In this document: positions 1-11,830 of the stretch, piece after piece | Layout: every line of letters begins with the position of its first letter | How positions within the stretch are numbered: the first letter of the stretch is position 1 | NCBI GenBank assembly: GCA_024663395.1 | Contig: JANFAH010000002.1 | Span: 2,728,001 to 2,792,000 of the forward strand | Origin: Pisolithus tinctorius | Lineage: Eukaryota > Basidiomycota > Agaricomycetes > Boletales > Pisolithaceae | Direction of reading: 5' to 3' | Length of the DNA: 64,000 nucleotides | Translations under genes and position numbers: made by a program | Notes under the pieces: model-generated | Database searches by the model: none | Told to the model about the DNA's origin: nothing | Seen by the model: only the letters and a program-made list of their open reading frames with translations

Positions 1-30
1 GTCGGGTGTGTATGAACACACTCTGCATAG

Positions 31-1838
31 TTTCTCCAGATAGAAACACGGAACGGGGTTCGAGTGTCGGGTCGTGCTATCCGCGTCGAAGGACGCCAGG
101 CGCAAATTTCCCTTTCCGGTTCCCTTCGGGGCGATGAGATAAAGTCCGTCACGACGGTCGGCAAGGCAGACCTCACGTCTGCAGAGGCTTGTCGTGCAAG
201 CGTTATCCTTGCTGTCTTGAAGGGAGAGACTACCCTGTTGTCACAGCCATTCTTCAAGGTCATATGGCTTCCCGAGCATCCTCCTTCGTGGCCAGCTATC
301 GATTTTACCAAGCCGAGAATACCGATTTGTTGCCCAAATCTCGATGTCAATACCTCTCAGGAAAGAGCCATCGAGAAAATCTTGTCTGCCTCAGATGAGG
401 ACCGAGTCGCTTTGATTCAGGGACCTCCAGGAACCGGCAAGACGACGGTCATTACTGCCGCAGTTACCAGCATCATTTCCTGCCCCGCTGCTCATAGTCG
501 GACCATTTGGATAGCTGCGCAATCGAACGTCGCTGTGAAGAACGTCGCGGAGAAGTTTGACAAGATAGGATTCCATGACTTTAAACTTCTGGTGTCGTTG
601 GAATTCCACTTTGACTGGTGCGTTCCTTCATGACTCGACGATTTTGCGTTAATCAGGTGTTACAGGCACGAACACCTCTATGAGAAACTTGCACCATGCG
701 TCATTCGCTCTGACTCGTTCAGGAATGGCAGAGTCGGCGCATCTAGGCAACTGTGCGGCGCTAGGGTTATTCTGTGCACACTAAGCATGTTGTCGAATGA
801 CCACATCGCGCCCTATGTCCAAGTGAATCCAGTAGATATTCTGATTTTTGATGAGGGCAGTCAGATAGAAGTCGGGAATTACGTTCCCGTTCTCCACCGC
901 TTCGGAGGTACCCTGTCCAAGATTGCTTTCATTGGGGACTGTAAACAACGTAAGTTGGAACGATGCGCTTCGTTCACTTGTTGGACTCCATGCAGTGCCG
1001 CCTTACGGTCAAGAGGAGATCTCAACACTGCGAAGCATCTTCGAGGTCAAACATCTTAGCAAAAAAGCGCTCTTATTGGATACGCAATGTGAGCCAACAT
1101 GCTCCAACTCAACCATGTCGACTGATGTCTTCAGACCGTATGCCAGGTGTCATCGGCGACTTCATATCACAGAAAGTCTACAATGGGAAATTGAGGACTT
1201 GTCATGCGAACGCTGTTAAGTCACCTTGTCGTTTTATCGATGTTGAAAGAGGACAGGAAAAACAATCGGGAAAGAGTTGGATCGTTTGTGGCTTTCTTCA
1301 TTCCAGCGATATGGGCTAACACCAGGGCAGAATCCTTCCGAGGCACTCGTTGTAGCGCAGATTGCCCGTGTATACGAGGCTAAGGGGCTCGACTTCCGTA
1401 TCATCACACCGTACGACGCCCAGCGCTCTCTCATTGAACGTGAGCTACAGGCGGCGAACATATGCTATAAGGACAAAGTATTTAATGTAGATTCATTTCA
1501 AGGTTTGCTGATTCATATGAAATCCACCCTTCGAAGCTCATAAAATGCCAGGCAATGAAGCGGAACATATAATTATCTCCGTCGTTAGGTCAAACAAACT
1601 TGGATTTCTGGCTAACCAACGACGAACCAACGTCATGCTTACCCGTTGTAGCAAGACCATGGTCATATGTACGAGTCGAGCATTCATGCAGGGTAAAGGG
1701 GCATCAACGCTTATCGGACACCTTGCCGCCGCTGTCGGACCACGAGCATGGATAACTGGAGAAGTGCTGCTCATGTTCTTGGGACTGCGCCCCACGCCGT
1801 TCAATACTGTTGGCTCGTCCAAAACCTCTGCATCTTAG
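31..1838 (+). CDS. UPF1-like SF1 helicase, copy H1 (5' end outside window)
   Basis: Superfamily 1 RNA/DNA helicase of the UPF1/NAM7 type, expected to use ATP to unwind or remodel nucleic acid. Six exons are visible: 31-617, 666-949, 996-1088, 1135-1283, 1331-1502 and 1552-1838, with introns of about 46-49 nt. Joined, they stay in frame. Motifs seen: Walker A GPPGTGKT at 421-444, DEGSQ (Walker B) at about 850-864, KQLPPYGQ across the 949/996 junction, QYRMP across the 1088/1135 junction, TPYDAQR, VDSFQG, and NQRRTNVMLTR (motif VI) near 1615-1647. Internal exon lengths match copies H2 and H4b except for one 3-nt difference. Two 5' exons, known from H2 and H4b, lie outside the window; the first 30 bases are the end of an intron. 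The C-terminus is shorter than in H4b. The family call is firm; the cellular role is unknown. Confidence 0.85.
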
Positions 1839-2969
1839 ACTGTCATACGTATGGACTACATAGTGGGGAATACCTACCTGAAGGTCGCATTGGCCCCTCA
1901 TTTGAACTTCGAGACCGCACTAATATGCGAATTGCAGAGCGGTGATAATCTCCAGGTATTGGAGTCAGCCCAAGGTGTCACAGGGGCCATATCTCGAGAT
2001 TGAAGAATCAGAATCGCAGTGTGTGAAACTTCTACGTAAAAATGAAATATTTGCCCCGCTCCAAAGTGGGATCCATAAGAAGCGCCGCCGATGCGTATCG
2101 AAGTCATCGACCATGATCGAAGCTTGCCTTGCTTTTGAGTCCAAAGGACATCTGCACCGTTGCTGGGATCTTCCGACCTCCACGACGCTCCATGTGACAG
2201 CCAGAGGATAGTGAACTTGTTTTTTCCGATTTAAGTGCATTGAGGAAGTATCCTATGTAGCACTATACACAACTACTTGACCTAATCGGCGTCGGGCTTG
2301 TACCCTGCCTTCTCTCCGAGCGTATGGGTGCCCCACCGGCCCGGGCTGTAAGGCCCTCGGGCCAGTGATCCGCCTCGCGTTTCAGTCACCTTGTTCCGGT
2401 GCGCCTGATTGACGTTTACTGACAGATAGCGAACCTGCTTGCGGGGAGCGCCAACCCGATAATGGCAATGTGATTGCTCATCTCGTTGGAACACCCAATG
2501 CAGGAACGACGAATGGGTATCGTCGGAGCATTGCACGGCCTTGCGTGGTTCAACCAGTGTGTCCGATCTTACGGGGTTCGTTTCGTCGGTAGCGGCAAAT
2601 AAACACACTACCACAACAGAACTGGTCCGTAAGCAGTGTGATACCATACCGATCGAGTACCGTCCGCTCGTATAATGAGAACTCCTTGCAAGAAGTAGTC
2701 GTACTTGAGTTGTACCTTTCGTTTGTGGGAATCATCAAACATCAGTACCTTCAATCGGGAGGAACGACCGTACAATAGCCACTGGGAAGGGGTGATGTAC
2801 CAAGAGGTACGGGAATCCTTTGAACACGGACGATAATATCTGATGGTCCTGAGACCCCGTACTCGCTGGCTGACATCATACAATCAAATTCAGAGTCAAA
2901 CATACATGCAAGGTGTTCGACGGAGAGTTACATTCCATTCTATCATCTCTCCTTGAGGAAGCAACTACC
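1839..2969. other. Spacer between H1 and M1, no gene recognised
   Basis: Short ORFs occur on both strands but none shows splice-consistent conservation. Parts resemble the spacer after H2 (a tract containing GATAATCTCCA near 1940 and 8600). The stretch from about 2708 to 2969 is closely similar to 46449-46720, next to M4, so this spacer belongs to the duplicated cassette. Confidence 0.5.
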
Positions 2970-3746
2970 TCATTCTACATCAACCTTAGCTTCAGGGACT
3001 GTCGCGGTGCTGAATTTATTCCCCAACACATTAAGTTCCTCCTCCACTTGCGTGAAGTTAACAGGCCCCGGTCCTAGCTCTACCTTTCCAGAGCCGGAAG
3101 TTCCGTCCGCGGGTACAACCGACCAAGGGAATGAGACAATAAGAGTCCTGGGCTGGAGGATCTGGTTAACTGCGGTGACCCGCCGTGCATCGAAGAAAGG
3201 ATCGAAGACGGGATTGACTCTGGGCGAGAAAAGCGTCCCCGACACGCTGCATGGTGATTGGGATCGTTATCGAGTGACATAAAATGCAGTTTGCATCGCA
3301 ACGTACCTCAGGTTAATGGAAGAGACAACTTTATACCTCGCAGGTGCGCCAAGCACAAAGATACGTTTGGAGGTGCCCATAGTTGTGTAGAGCATGCCAA
3401 CGAAGCCTCCCTATGGTATATGTTGTTTAGTCATGGTACTGAGAGGTCCCAGGGTCCAACCTACCAATCGATCTTCAGAAGGGGCTGGGTTGACTGCTGT
3501 CTCTCCCTCAATCTGCACATCGGTAGTTCCCAAGGGTCCAGCCTCACTCATAGCGAGTAACAGCTCCTTGTACTCGTTACGGGTGAGATTTTTTCCGTTG
3601 AGGACGACTTCGAGGTTTTGGGCGAAAGTAGAGTCAAAAATCTTGTTGAACCTGTCTGCGGTCTTGCTTCGCAGAAGAGAACTAAGGCGTGAAGATGCCC
3701 AGAGAGGAAGAGGGGGGAGATGGTAAGGGGCACGTTCTGAGGCCAT
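2970..3746 (-). CDS. M-family three-exon protein, copy M1 (220 aa)
   Basis: Minus-strand gene with exons 3746-3465, 3410-3307 and 3246-2970, separated by introns of 54 nt (GTAGGT..TAG) and 60 nt (GTACGT..CAG). The joined exons give 220 codons plus stop with no break. The N-terminal 94 residues contain a FNKIFDSTFAQNLEV-type helix/strand and an NGK.LTR.EYK motif. Exon 2 encodes a G-V-G-x-F-Y-T-like strand, and exon 3 a polar C-terminal region ending in acidic residues. The pattern (aromatic N-terminal helix, NG turn, EYK helix, GxFYT strand) resembles NTF2/SnoaL-like small fungal proteins; that is an inference. It lies tail-to-tail with helicase H1, as M2 does with H2. The first 35 residues of exon 3 differ from the other copies. 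Function unknown. Confidence 0.7.
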
Positions 3747-3805
3747 TGCTGTTGTTTAATGATCAGTGTTTGTGGGTGGGGAGTCTGAGTACCAGGTCAT
3801 TCGTG

Positions 3806-3814
3806 CTTTATATC
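3806..3814 (-). promoter_or_regulatory. TATA box of M1
   Basis: GATATAAAG on the minus strand, about 60 nt upstream of the M1 start codon. The same box sits at matching positions upstream of M2, M3 and M4, which supports the start codon choice. Confidence 0.6.
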
Positions 3815-3824
3815 TTGGACGAGC

Positions 3825-4560
3825 CTACGATTTTAACGCTCTGGACTTTGAAGATAACCGGTGTGCCGATAGCATGTGACCATGAACCCGCCAGTCCCAA
3901 CTCCCATGAGTCCGGTCCATCGTGGCCTGACCAGCGACCCAGGTATGAGTGTCAAAAAACCGTACCAGTGCCCACGTTCTCCTGTGATGGTTTACAGAAC
4001 TGGGGGAGATTAGAGGCTCGATATGGAACAAACGAGTAAACGGCCTCATACCTATGATCGCCGCCCATACAAGATCAGAAAGCATGTACTCCCATAACTC
4101 CATCAACATCCAGTGCAAGATGACTGTGAGCGATGCAGAAGCTTAATGAATTACATAAATGGCTTCACTTACCAGATCCAGCGCGATGCCTGGTCCACAG
4201 CTCACAATATTGAATCCCATAAACGGACATAGGACTATTGCCGCATCCGCCGGGCTATGCATGCTTCAGTGCCTGAGAAGTGATAAAACGGTGAGCGTAC
4301 ATTCGTCCTGTCAGATTTTGACGGAGTACATATCTTGGGTAAAACCGCTGTAGATAAACTTAGAAGGGGACGCGTACACATGGCAGCAACCGGGTGTGTC
4401 AGTTACCGTCCCGGCATGCACCTCTATCTCAAACAAAGCGCATTCTGTCAATGAGTGCAAAATTCAAACACGTCCACAGAATGCAAGGGTCACAAAGACA
4501 GTAACGTGAGGTGGGATCACCGTCCAATAACGTCCGGAAAGATGTACTCGGAGGAGGAAA
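3825..4560. repeat. Conserved upstream block of M1
   Basis: This tract is shared, in diverged form, with the regions upstream of M2 (10063-11046), M3 (41300-42091) and M4 (47558-48543). It includes a segment around 4020-4135 that is open on both strands in all copies. On the plus strand it reads as a conserved peptide with MIAAHxRSES; on the minus strand it follows a conserved GTAAGT donor (plus-strand ACTTAC near 4171). It may hold an upstream exon or a small divergent gene; the coding strand is unresolved. Confidence 0.4.
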
Positions 4561-5769
4561 ACCCCACTGCCGATAAGCGCTCATATCTAACTGAGGTTTC
4601 TTATTTCCTAATTTAGTGATACGTCACTGCGTATTACTGCATAGTTAGTTGCAGTTTTCATTACTCACCTTCTGACAGTAGTCGCCAGCCTCTCATTTTA
4701 GAGCCCCCTTTCATCCCTTTGGTGTCGAAAACACCCGTTGGACACGACATTGATTCTAGAACACAGGTGCTGCGCACTCCGGGTTTATGGATTACCCTGA
4801 ATCCACTTCCCACCAACATCCGAAGTAAGGTGATCCTGTCAATCTGAAGCTAGCCAAGTCTCTGCACACGTCAGCGGGTGAAGCTTTAGAAGATGAGGCA
4901 AAAGGTTGAACCGTCTTTCAGAATCAGCTGAAGGACCTGTGAAAATCCCGGCATGAATTGCTGCAATTCCATCCGAAGTTTCAACCTGAGTGTGGGATCT
5001 AATTGAACCGCCAGCAATGTCGGGGTTATCCATCACAATTTGTACATCTCCAAAACCTCCAAGCAAACGAGTAGTTCAAATATAGCTACCTCAATCATCC
5101 ACCTCAGGAGGGGCGTAGATCATTTGAACATGACGGACACAACGCATATTGTGAGAAGGTCGCACCTGAAAAGGAACGGAGCACGCCACGCACGGCCACA
5201 GAACTGTCGTTGAAATGCGACCACCAAAGACACCAAAGTGTGCGAAGGCACGAAAAAGCGGCATTGAGACGTTCGGTTCGACCAAGGTGGGGAGCAAAGG
5301 AGGACAATGCTTGCGCGACTGTGAGGAGGAACCCGTTGAAGTTGACCGGATGTAGGAGAAGTTGGGAAAAGCGGGGGCAAAACAACTAGTCCCCGAGCCA
5401 TACTTGCGCGACCCATCAGTGATGTGTGGCTCGCGTACAGTGGACATTACCAAACCATTTTCTGCCGGCTCGAAACGCGTCACGTCGAACGCGTCCGAGG
5501 CTTGCCGTCCAACTCGAAGTTCAGCGTCAGCCTCGCGTGTCAAGTTCCTCCTCCGAACGCTGTATCATTCTACCGAAAGTTACACGCTGTCTGCGAGGCT
5601 TTCGAGTGCGTTTGTAGTTCCTGCAACTGGCTAGCTATCGTTTACCTGCATTACAGTACACATCCATTTTCAATAATTACGAGCATCATATAATTCAAGA
5701 CATCTCGCCACGCCGTAGGGTGTCTGTTTCTCGCTTCCTTCGAATCGAGTTCCGCTCTTGTCTCTGTCA
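4561..5769. other. 5' flank of helicase H2
   Basis: No complete gene recognised. The part from about 5150 to 5460 is diverged but related to sequence upstream of H4a (about 49740-50030) and, in its end part, upstream of H4b (about 52430-52560). Those flanks share a CCRTAYRATGAAC-like tract before the helicase. It may hold a 5' untranslated exon or an extra N-terminal exon; no single frame is preserved across copies. Confidence 0.4.
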
Positions 5770-8458
5770 ATGTTTCCCACATTACCAGCCGTCACACCCA
5801 AGTTATTCCGAAACCGCTGTTTCCCGGTTGCCTTCGACGCTTTGTCAGAGGATTTCATAGATGCCAGGGACCTTTGGTCATTCCTCGATACAGTGACATC
5901 CAGGGGTGTCATTGGCGTTTCCGCCTCGTATAGAGACAACTGCCAACTCAGTGCCATCGCATTCTCTTCATTGTCTAGGGCTTTGGTGGTACACTTCACT
6001 AGCGGCGGTCTGCCCCAAGGCAGTAATCCCAGGAAACGAAGTAGAATTATGGAAGGAAGGGACCTCCTCGAGGAACACATTCTCTGCAACACGGAATACC
6101 AGAAGTATGCATTCAACATGGATCGTATTGCGATCGCCTTGTACTTGGACCTGATGCTGCGCATTGATCGTGCAGTAGATATGCTCTCGGTGTCCTTGGG
6201 TGACAGGCGATCCCTGGAGGCCTTTCTGGATGCAATGGGTGGCCAGCCGACTTTGCATCAGTTAAACGTGAAAGAATTGTTTTTCACTAATGAATTCCGC
6301 TCCGTATCAGATTCAGACCTTGTCCAGCAAGCCTGGGCAGCTTGTCAGGCGGCCATCCTCCCTCACATGGCTGAGCGCTTTCACACGGTGGGAAGAATCA
6401 GAACGAATACAATACCAGACGAGGTTTGTGCCGGTGGATTGCGAATCTCAGAATCAGTTTGTTCGCCATTCGCTCACATCGCCTCTGACACAGCATATGA
6501 CAGTGCTTGCCAAGATCTCCCGTGATGGAGACCTTCTGAATTCCTTGAAGCCGTTTATCATGAAGAACGATGTTATGCCAGGCATCACAATGAACACGGA
6601 TAATCTCACGTTGACTTGTAGTCGTTATCTAACTCGTATCAGAAATTCAACGCAGCAGGTGTGTTTATAACGATGCACAGGAGTCAGGTACACATGAACA
6701 TGCGTTCTACATAGCTCCTCCAGATAGAAACACCGAAGGGTGTTCAACTGTTGGGTCGTGCTATCCGCGTCGAAGGACGGCATGCTCATATCGAAATTTC
6801 GGGACCCCTTGAGGGCAATGCGATAAGGTCTGTGACGACGTTCGGCAAGGCAAACCTCACGTCTGCAGATGCTTGTCGCGAAAAGGTTATCCTCGTGATC
6901 TTGAAAGGGTCCACGCTTTTGTCACATCCGCTTGTTAAGGCCATATGGTTTCCCAACCAGCCAATCTGGTGGATGCCATCCAGCCACCTGAAGCCCAAAA
7001 TACCGATTTCTTGTGCAAACCTTAAAGTCAATCCCTCTCAGGGAAAAGCCATCGAGAAAATCTTGTCTGCCTTAGATATGGATCGAGTGGTCTTGATTCA
7101 GGGACCCCCAGGAACCGGCAAGACGACAGTTATTACTGCCGCAGTCACCAGCATTATTTCGTTCCCCGCTGCCAGTAGTCGGACCATTTGGATAGCTGCA
7201 CAATCGAATGTCGCTGTGAAGAACATTGCTGAGAAGTTTGCCAAAATAGGCTTCTATGACTTCGCATTGCTAGTGTCAAAGGAATTTCACTTTGACTGGT
7301 GCGTCTCCACATGTCTGGGAAATCTTTTGCTTAGTAAATGCCGTAGGCATGAACATCTTTACGAGAAGCTTGAATCGCGCCTTATTCGCTCTGAAACATT
7401 CAGTCGCGAAGGTGTTGGCGCGTCCAGGCAACTTCGCGGGGCTAGAGTCATCCTGTGCACACTAGGAATGTTATCAAATAACCATATCGAGGCCTTCCGT
7501 CATGTCAATCCAGTGGACATCCTAATCTTCGACGAAGGGAGTCAGATAGACGTCGGAAGTTACCTTCCAGTTTTCGACCGTTTTAAGTTCACCCTCTCGA
7601 AGATCGTCTTCATCGGGGACAACAAGCAGTGTAAGTCATAACCGTGGCTCTTTGTTCGTTTTTTAAATCCTGGAAGTGCCACCTTATGGGCAAAGAGAGA
7701 TCTCGACACTACATAGCATTTTCGAAGTCAACCACCTGCACAAAAAAGCAATATTCTTGGATACGCAATGTGGGTCAACTCCTCCTGGCTTACATGTGTC
7801 CACTGACCTCTTCAGATCGCATACCTCGCGTGCTCGGCGACTTCATTTCACAGAGAGTCTACAACGGGAAACTGAAGACTTGTCATGCAAACTCCGTCAG
7901 TCTCCCATGCCGCTTCGTCGACGTTGAAAGAGGACATGAAGAACGATCAGGAAAGAGTTGGATCGTGCGTTACTTCCTCGGCTCTAATGACTGTGCCTTG
8001 ATATCAAGGCAGAATTCGTCAGAGGCGCAAGTTGTAGTGCAGATCGCCGCTGCATACCAAGCCAAGGCACTTGACTTTCGTATCATCACACCGTACGATG
8101 CCCAACGCTCTCTTATCGAACGTGAGCTGCAGGTGGCGAACGTACGTCATGAAGACAAAGTATTCAACATAGATTCATTTCAAGGTTTGCTCCCTCATCC
8201 TGGTCCTGCCCTTCCAAGCTCAACCTAACGACAGGCAACGAGGCGGAACACATCATTATCTCTCTGGTCAGGTCACACAGGCTTGGCTTCCTGGTTCATG
8301 AGGGACGAGCCAATGTCATGCTTACTCGTTGCAAAAAGACCATGATTATATGCACGAGCCGAGCATTCATTTGGGGTCTAGGGGCATCAACACTTGTCGG
8401 ACAACTTGCAGAGGTTCTTGGTCCCCAAGCGTGGGTAAATGGCGAGATTGTTGTCTAA
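5770..8458 (+). CDS. UPF1-like SF1 helicase, copy H2 (774 aa, 8 exons)
   Basis: Complete helicase gene. Exons: 5770-6423, 6494-6658, 6715-7298, 7347-7630, 7677-7769, 7816-7964, 8013-8184, 8235-8458; the sum is 775 codons with no internal stop. The ATG at 5770 was chosen because it aligns with the start of H4b and gives an identical first-exon length of 654 nt. Residues 1-270 form an N-terminal region I do not recognise. Walker A GPPGTGKT is at 7102-7125 (about residue 403), followed by DEGSQ, KQLPPYGQ, QYRxP, TPYDAQR, DSFQG and a motif VI altered to EGRANVMLTR, where other copies have QRRTNVMLTR. The 3' splice site of intron 4 is AAG rather than CAG/TAG, the weakest point of the model. It ends in VNGEIVV, so it lacks the repetitive C-terminal tail of H4b. 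Convergent with M2. Confidence 0.85.
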
Positions 8459-9231
8459 CATACTTGGCACCGCATGGTTCGCTCGTTCAGAATTTGTGTT
8501 CGCTAGGTTCTGGCGTGGGCTACGTATTGCATTCTTGACGAGGAATAATTGTTCGGAGGCCGCACTGGCCATCTTTTTATCGTCAAGATCACACTGGAAT
8601 GCTTCGCGCATCGATAATCTCCAAGCATGCTGAGATCTTAAGGGCAAAGCCTCGACGTCGTACAAAGGATTAGACAAAGGAACCGCCTCATTCTAAAGCT
8701 ACAGCCTGTGTGTGGGGTCCGACCGCATCGCCACCGATATATATCGCTACCAAGGTTTTTCCAGACCTAAACTTGATAGTATCCAGCAACATACATATAT
8801 GTATACCTAACCAACACCGAGCAGGTGTCGAAGACAGAGAGAAATGAGCCAGTTAATGATGTATTGTGACCAGGCAGTATCCGGCAGCGCCGGAGGCAAG
8901 AAGGCGGGATCCGAAGCAGGAGGGATGTTGGAATACACAGGGGGGCGGAGTGACGCTGTGGGGAAGAAACTCACGTGGAGATACGAACCCCTGGCCAGCC
9001 AAGCCGGAAATCCGCACAATCATCTGAAGTGTGTTACTTAACGCCCCCGGGCACTGAGAAAAATAATATCTGACGGTGCTGAGCCGAGTACTCGTGTGGA
9101 TGTAACTTCAGACGACACAGATACATACATCAAACTCAAGATTCGAATATACAGGAAGGTCAGCATGTGGTCACGTATTCCGTTCTACCATCTTCTGCGT
9201 GGCCGTCTACATATTGGCGGGTGCAAATACT
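8459..9231. other. Spacer between H2 and M2
   Basis: No gene recognised. About 9060-9231 is related to sequence downstream of M3 (42852-43040, inverted) and M1, so it is the conserved 3' flank of M genes. The short ORFs around 8807-9041 lack support. Confidence 0.45.
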
Positions 9232-9994
9232 TCATTCCTCGTCGATGTCAGCCTCAGGAACCGACGCAGTAGTGAATTTATTCCCCAAAACACTGAGTTC
9301 CTCCTCCACTTGCGTAGAATTGAGGGGTCCCGGTCCTAGCTCTACCTTTCCAGAGCCGGAAGTTTCGGGTACAACCGACCAAGGGAATGAGACGACAGGA
9401 GTTTTGGGCTGGAGAACCTGGTTGACTGCAGTGATCCTCCGCGGGTCGATGTAACGAAGGCGGATGACCGGGTAAGACACCACCGGCTTTACGCTGCAAT
9501 AGCGATTAGAATCTTCAAGTAACATTGAACACAGGTCACGTTGGGACATACGTCAGGTTAATGCAAGAGACGACCTTGTACCTCGCAGGTACTCCGAGCA
9601 CAAAAAATTGTTTGGAGGTGCCCATAATTGTGTAGAACGTGCCGACGAAGCCTCCCTATGGTTTACGTTGTTTATTAGTTACGGTACGAAGAGGTCCCAG
9701 GGTCCGACCTACCGATCGATCTTCGGAAGGGGCTGGGCTGACCGCTGTCTCTCCTTCAAACCGCACGTCCGTGGTTCCCGAAGGTCCGGCTTCGCTCTGC
9801 GCGAGTAACACTTTCTTGTACTCGTCGCGAGTGAGAGTTTTCCCGTTGAGGACGACTTCGAGGTTTTGGGCAAAAGTAGCGTCAAAAATCCTGTTGAAGT
9901 CGTCCGTCGTCTCGCTTCGCAGAAGAGAATTGAAGCGCGACGATGTCCAGACAGGAAGAGGGACGACTCGAGGGAGGACGCGTTCTGATGCCAT
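9232..9994 (-). CDS. M-family three-exon protein, copy M2 (215 aa)
   Basis: Exons 9994-9713 (282 nt), 9655-9552 (104 nt) and 9493-9232 (262 nt). Introns are 57 nt (GTAGGT, branch-like CTAAT, TAG) and 58 nt (GTATGT, CTAAT, TTGCAG). The joined frame is open: 215 residues plus stop. Exon 1 and exon 2 lengths are identical in all four M copies, which argues for a maintained gene. The protein is small, has no signal peptide or membrane segment that I can see, and ends in an acidic tail (EADIDEE). An NTF2/SnoaL-like fold is a guess from the spacing of aromatic and Gly residues. It lies tail-to-tail with helicase H2. Confidence 0.75.
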
Positions 9995-10053
9995 AGCTGT
10001 TGTTCGGTGATCTGTGTTTGTAGGTTATGAATCTGAGTGCCAGGCCATTCGTG

Positions 10054-10062
10054 CTTTATATC
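10054..10062 (-). promoter_or_regulatory. TATA box of M2
   Basis: GATATAAAG on the minus strand about 60 nt before the M2 ATG, identical to the box at M4 and M1. Confidence 0.6.
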
Positions 10063-11046
10063 TTGAACGAGATTTCCATTGCAAGGCTCTGGACTTTGAG
10101 GACAGCCGGTGAGTGCCAATGGCATGTATGGCCGTGACACCGGTTTTCCCCTACTTCCATGAATCCTTTCCATCATGCCCTCACCAGCGATTCAGATAGG
10201 AGTCTCACCAACTGTACCACTGCCCACGTTCTCCTGTGACAGTTTGCAGGACCGGACGAGATTAAGGGCTCGATATGGAACAAATGGGTAAACCGCATCA
10301 ACCCAGTGATCGCCGCCCATATGAGATCAGAAAGCATGTACTTCCGTGACTCCATCGACATCAATTGCAAAACAACTGTGGGCGATGTAGAAGCGCAACG
10401 TTTTACAAGGATGGCTGCACTTACCAGAGGTCTTGGTCGCGACATACGATGCCGAATCACAGATGAACAAGCAGTCCACGGTTTAGTGCCGCATCCGCTG
10501 GGCTATGCATGCCACAGCGTCTATGAAGTCATAAAATAGTGAGCGTTCATTCGTACTGTCTGTCTGAGTTTCGGATCTCGATGGCGCTGTGGACAAAGTT
10601 AGATTTTGGAAGGACTTTGACTTCACACAACCGGGCTCGGCGTTGTCAGTTACCGGCCCAACGTCCACCCTCATCTCAACAACGGACATTCTGTTGCATC
10701 AAGTAATTCAAGTACGTCCGCAGCATGCAAGGGTCGCAAAAGCATGAGCGTGAGATGGAGCCCAAAACTTTATGGGAAGACGTAATGACGCATTGGCAGG
10801 GGGAAAACTTAATCCTTCAATTCCAAAATTCGGTTTGGGCAAGGGGTGTTATTTTGTAACAATAACACGTACTATCGAAGTACATTATGGCTCTGAGACT
10901 TGCTGGAGGTACCACTGCACGGTGCATGATTCCCATGATGTTGAAAGTATCCGGTGAGCGCAAGTTGCTTTCTCATAGAACAGGGGTGCGACGCTGCGCA
11001 GTCAGATTACGTTACGCATTTATGCCGAACCCACTTTTTTGTAAAT
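10063..11046. repeat. Recent duplicate of 47558-48543, upstream of M2
   Basis: Together with M2 exons 1-2 (from about 9450) this tract is almost identical to 46935-48543, with only scattered substitutions, many of them C/T or G/A in CpG context. Both end at the same place, just after a T-rich ACTTTTTT.GTAAATG tract, beyond which similarity stops. A 77-codon plus-strand ORF (10306-10539) with a MIAAHMRSES motif is conserved in the other block and partly in the M1 and M3 blocks. Whether it is expressed is unclear, since the opposite strand is open too and carries a conserved GTAAGT donor. Confidence 0.7.
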
Positions 11047-11217
11047 GATACACTCCATATGTGTGCCATGAATACAATAGATGTAAGTCATGCTGCGTCT
11101 CTCGCTTTTTTGTAGGATGACGATAGCTCCCTGTTGATCCTAGGATCTTCCTGACAGGCCAAGCAGTTCCAGGGTTATCTACATATTTGTGGGAAGGCCT
11201 GCCCTTGAGGTCTCGTC

Positions 11218-11830
11218 GTATCTCGCGTGTTGCTGTGCTGTTTCTCTCACCTTTCGGGTCGCTTGTTTTCCTCGCTGAGCCCTCTCTGGGGACACCTCAT
11301 TCATCCAATCCCGTGCACTCGTTATAGAGATATGACCGTTTTTATGTTAGGAGTACTGTGCGATGCTTTTGTGCATACCTCGTTACTGGGTGGTCAGGTT
11401 AGCGCGGTTCCCTTTTTTCTGCACTCTTATAGGTGTTCCATACCATCTCCCAGTGTTTTTTGTTGATTCCCTCAGCCGTTGTCGTTCAGGTGACTCTCCT
11501 CCCCCACCTTTGAGGACTTGAGATCGTATCTCACACCTTTCTTCGCCGTTCCTCTCGCTTTTTGGGCAGTTTGTTCCCCTTGCTTATCCCTTCGTAGGTA
11601 TACCTTTCCCATCCAGTTCCGCACAGCCACTGTCGAGATATACCTGTTGTTGTATTCAGAGGGTGGTGAGGCAACTTCGGGTATAGTTCTGGATTGGGTG
11701 GCCAAAATGGCATGGTTCCTTTTTCTGGTGTATGTCTGCGGGTTCTCTATCATCTGCTATAGTTTGGTGTTGGTCCCCCTCAGCTGTTGTCACTCGAGGG
11801 TCTCCCCTCTCCCTCCCCCATGTGATACCT
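11218..11830. repeat. Two diverged tandem copies of a T/C-rich segment of about 300 bp
   Basis: 11218-11516 and 11524-11825 share an ordered series of short blocks: CGTATCTC, a CTCGCTTTTT/CGGGTCGCTTGTTTTCC region, CAT(T/C)CCA(A/G)TxCCG, GAGATAT, CAGCxGTTGTC and CTCCCCC. No convincing coding sequence is seen. Confidence 0.45.

Noticed and set aside
10306..10539. 77-codon ORF as a confirmed gene
   Set aside because: It is conserved, but the opposite strand is equally open and carries a splice donor, so strand and reality are undecided.
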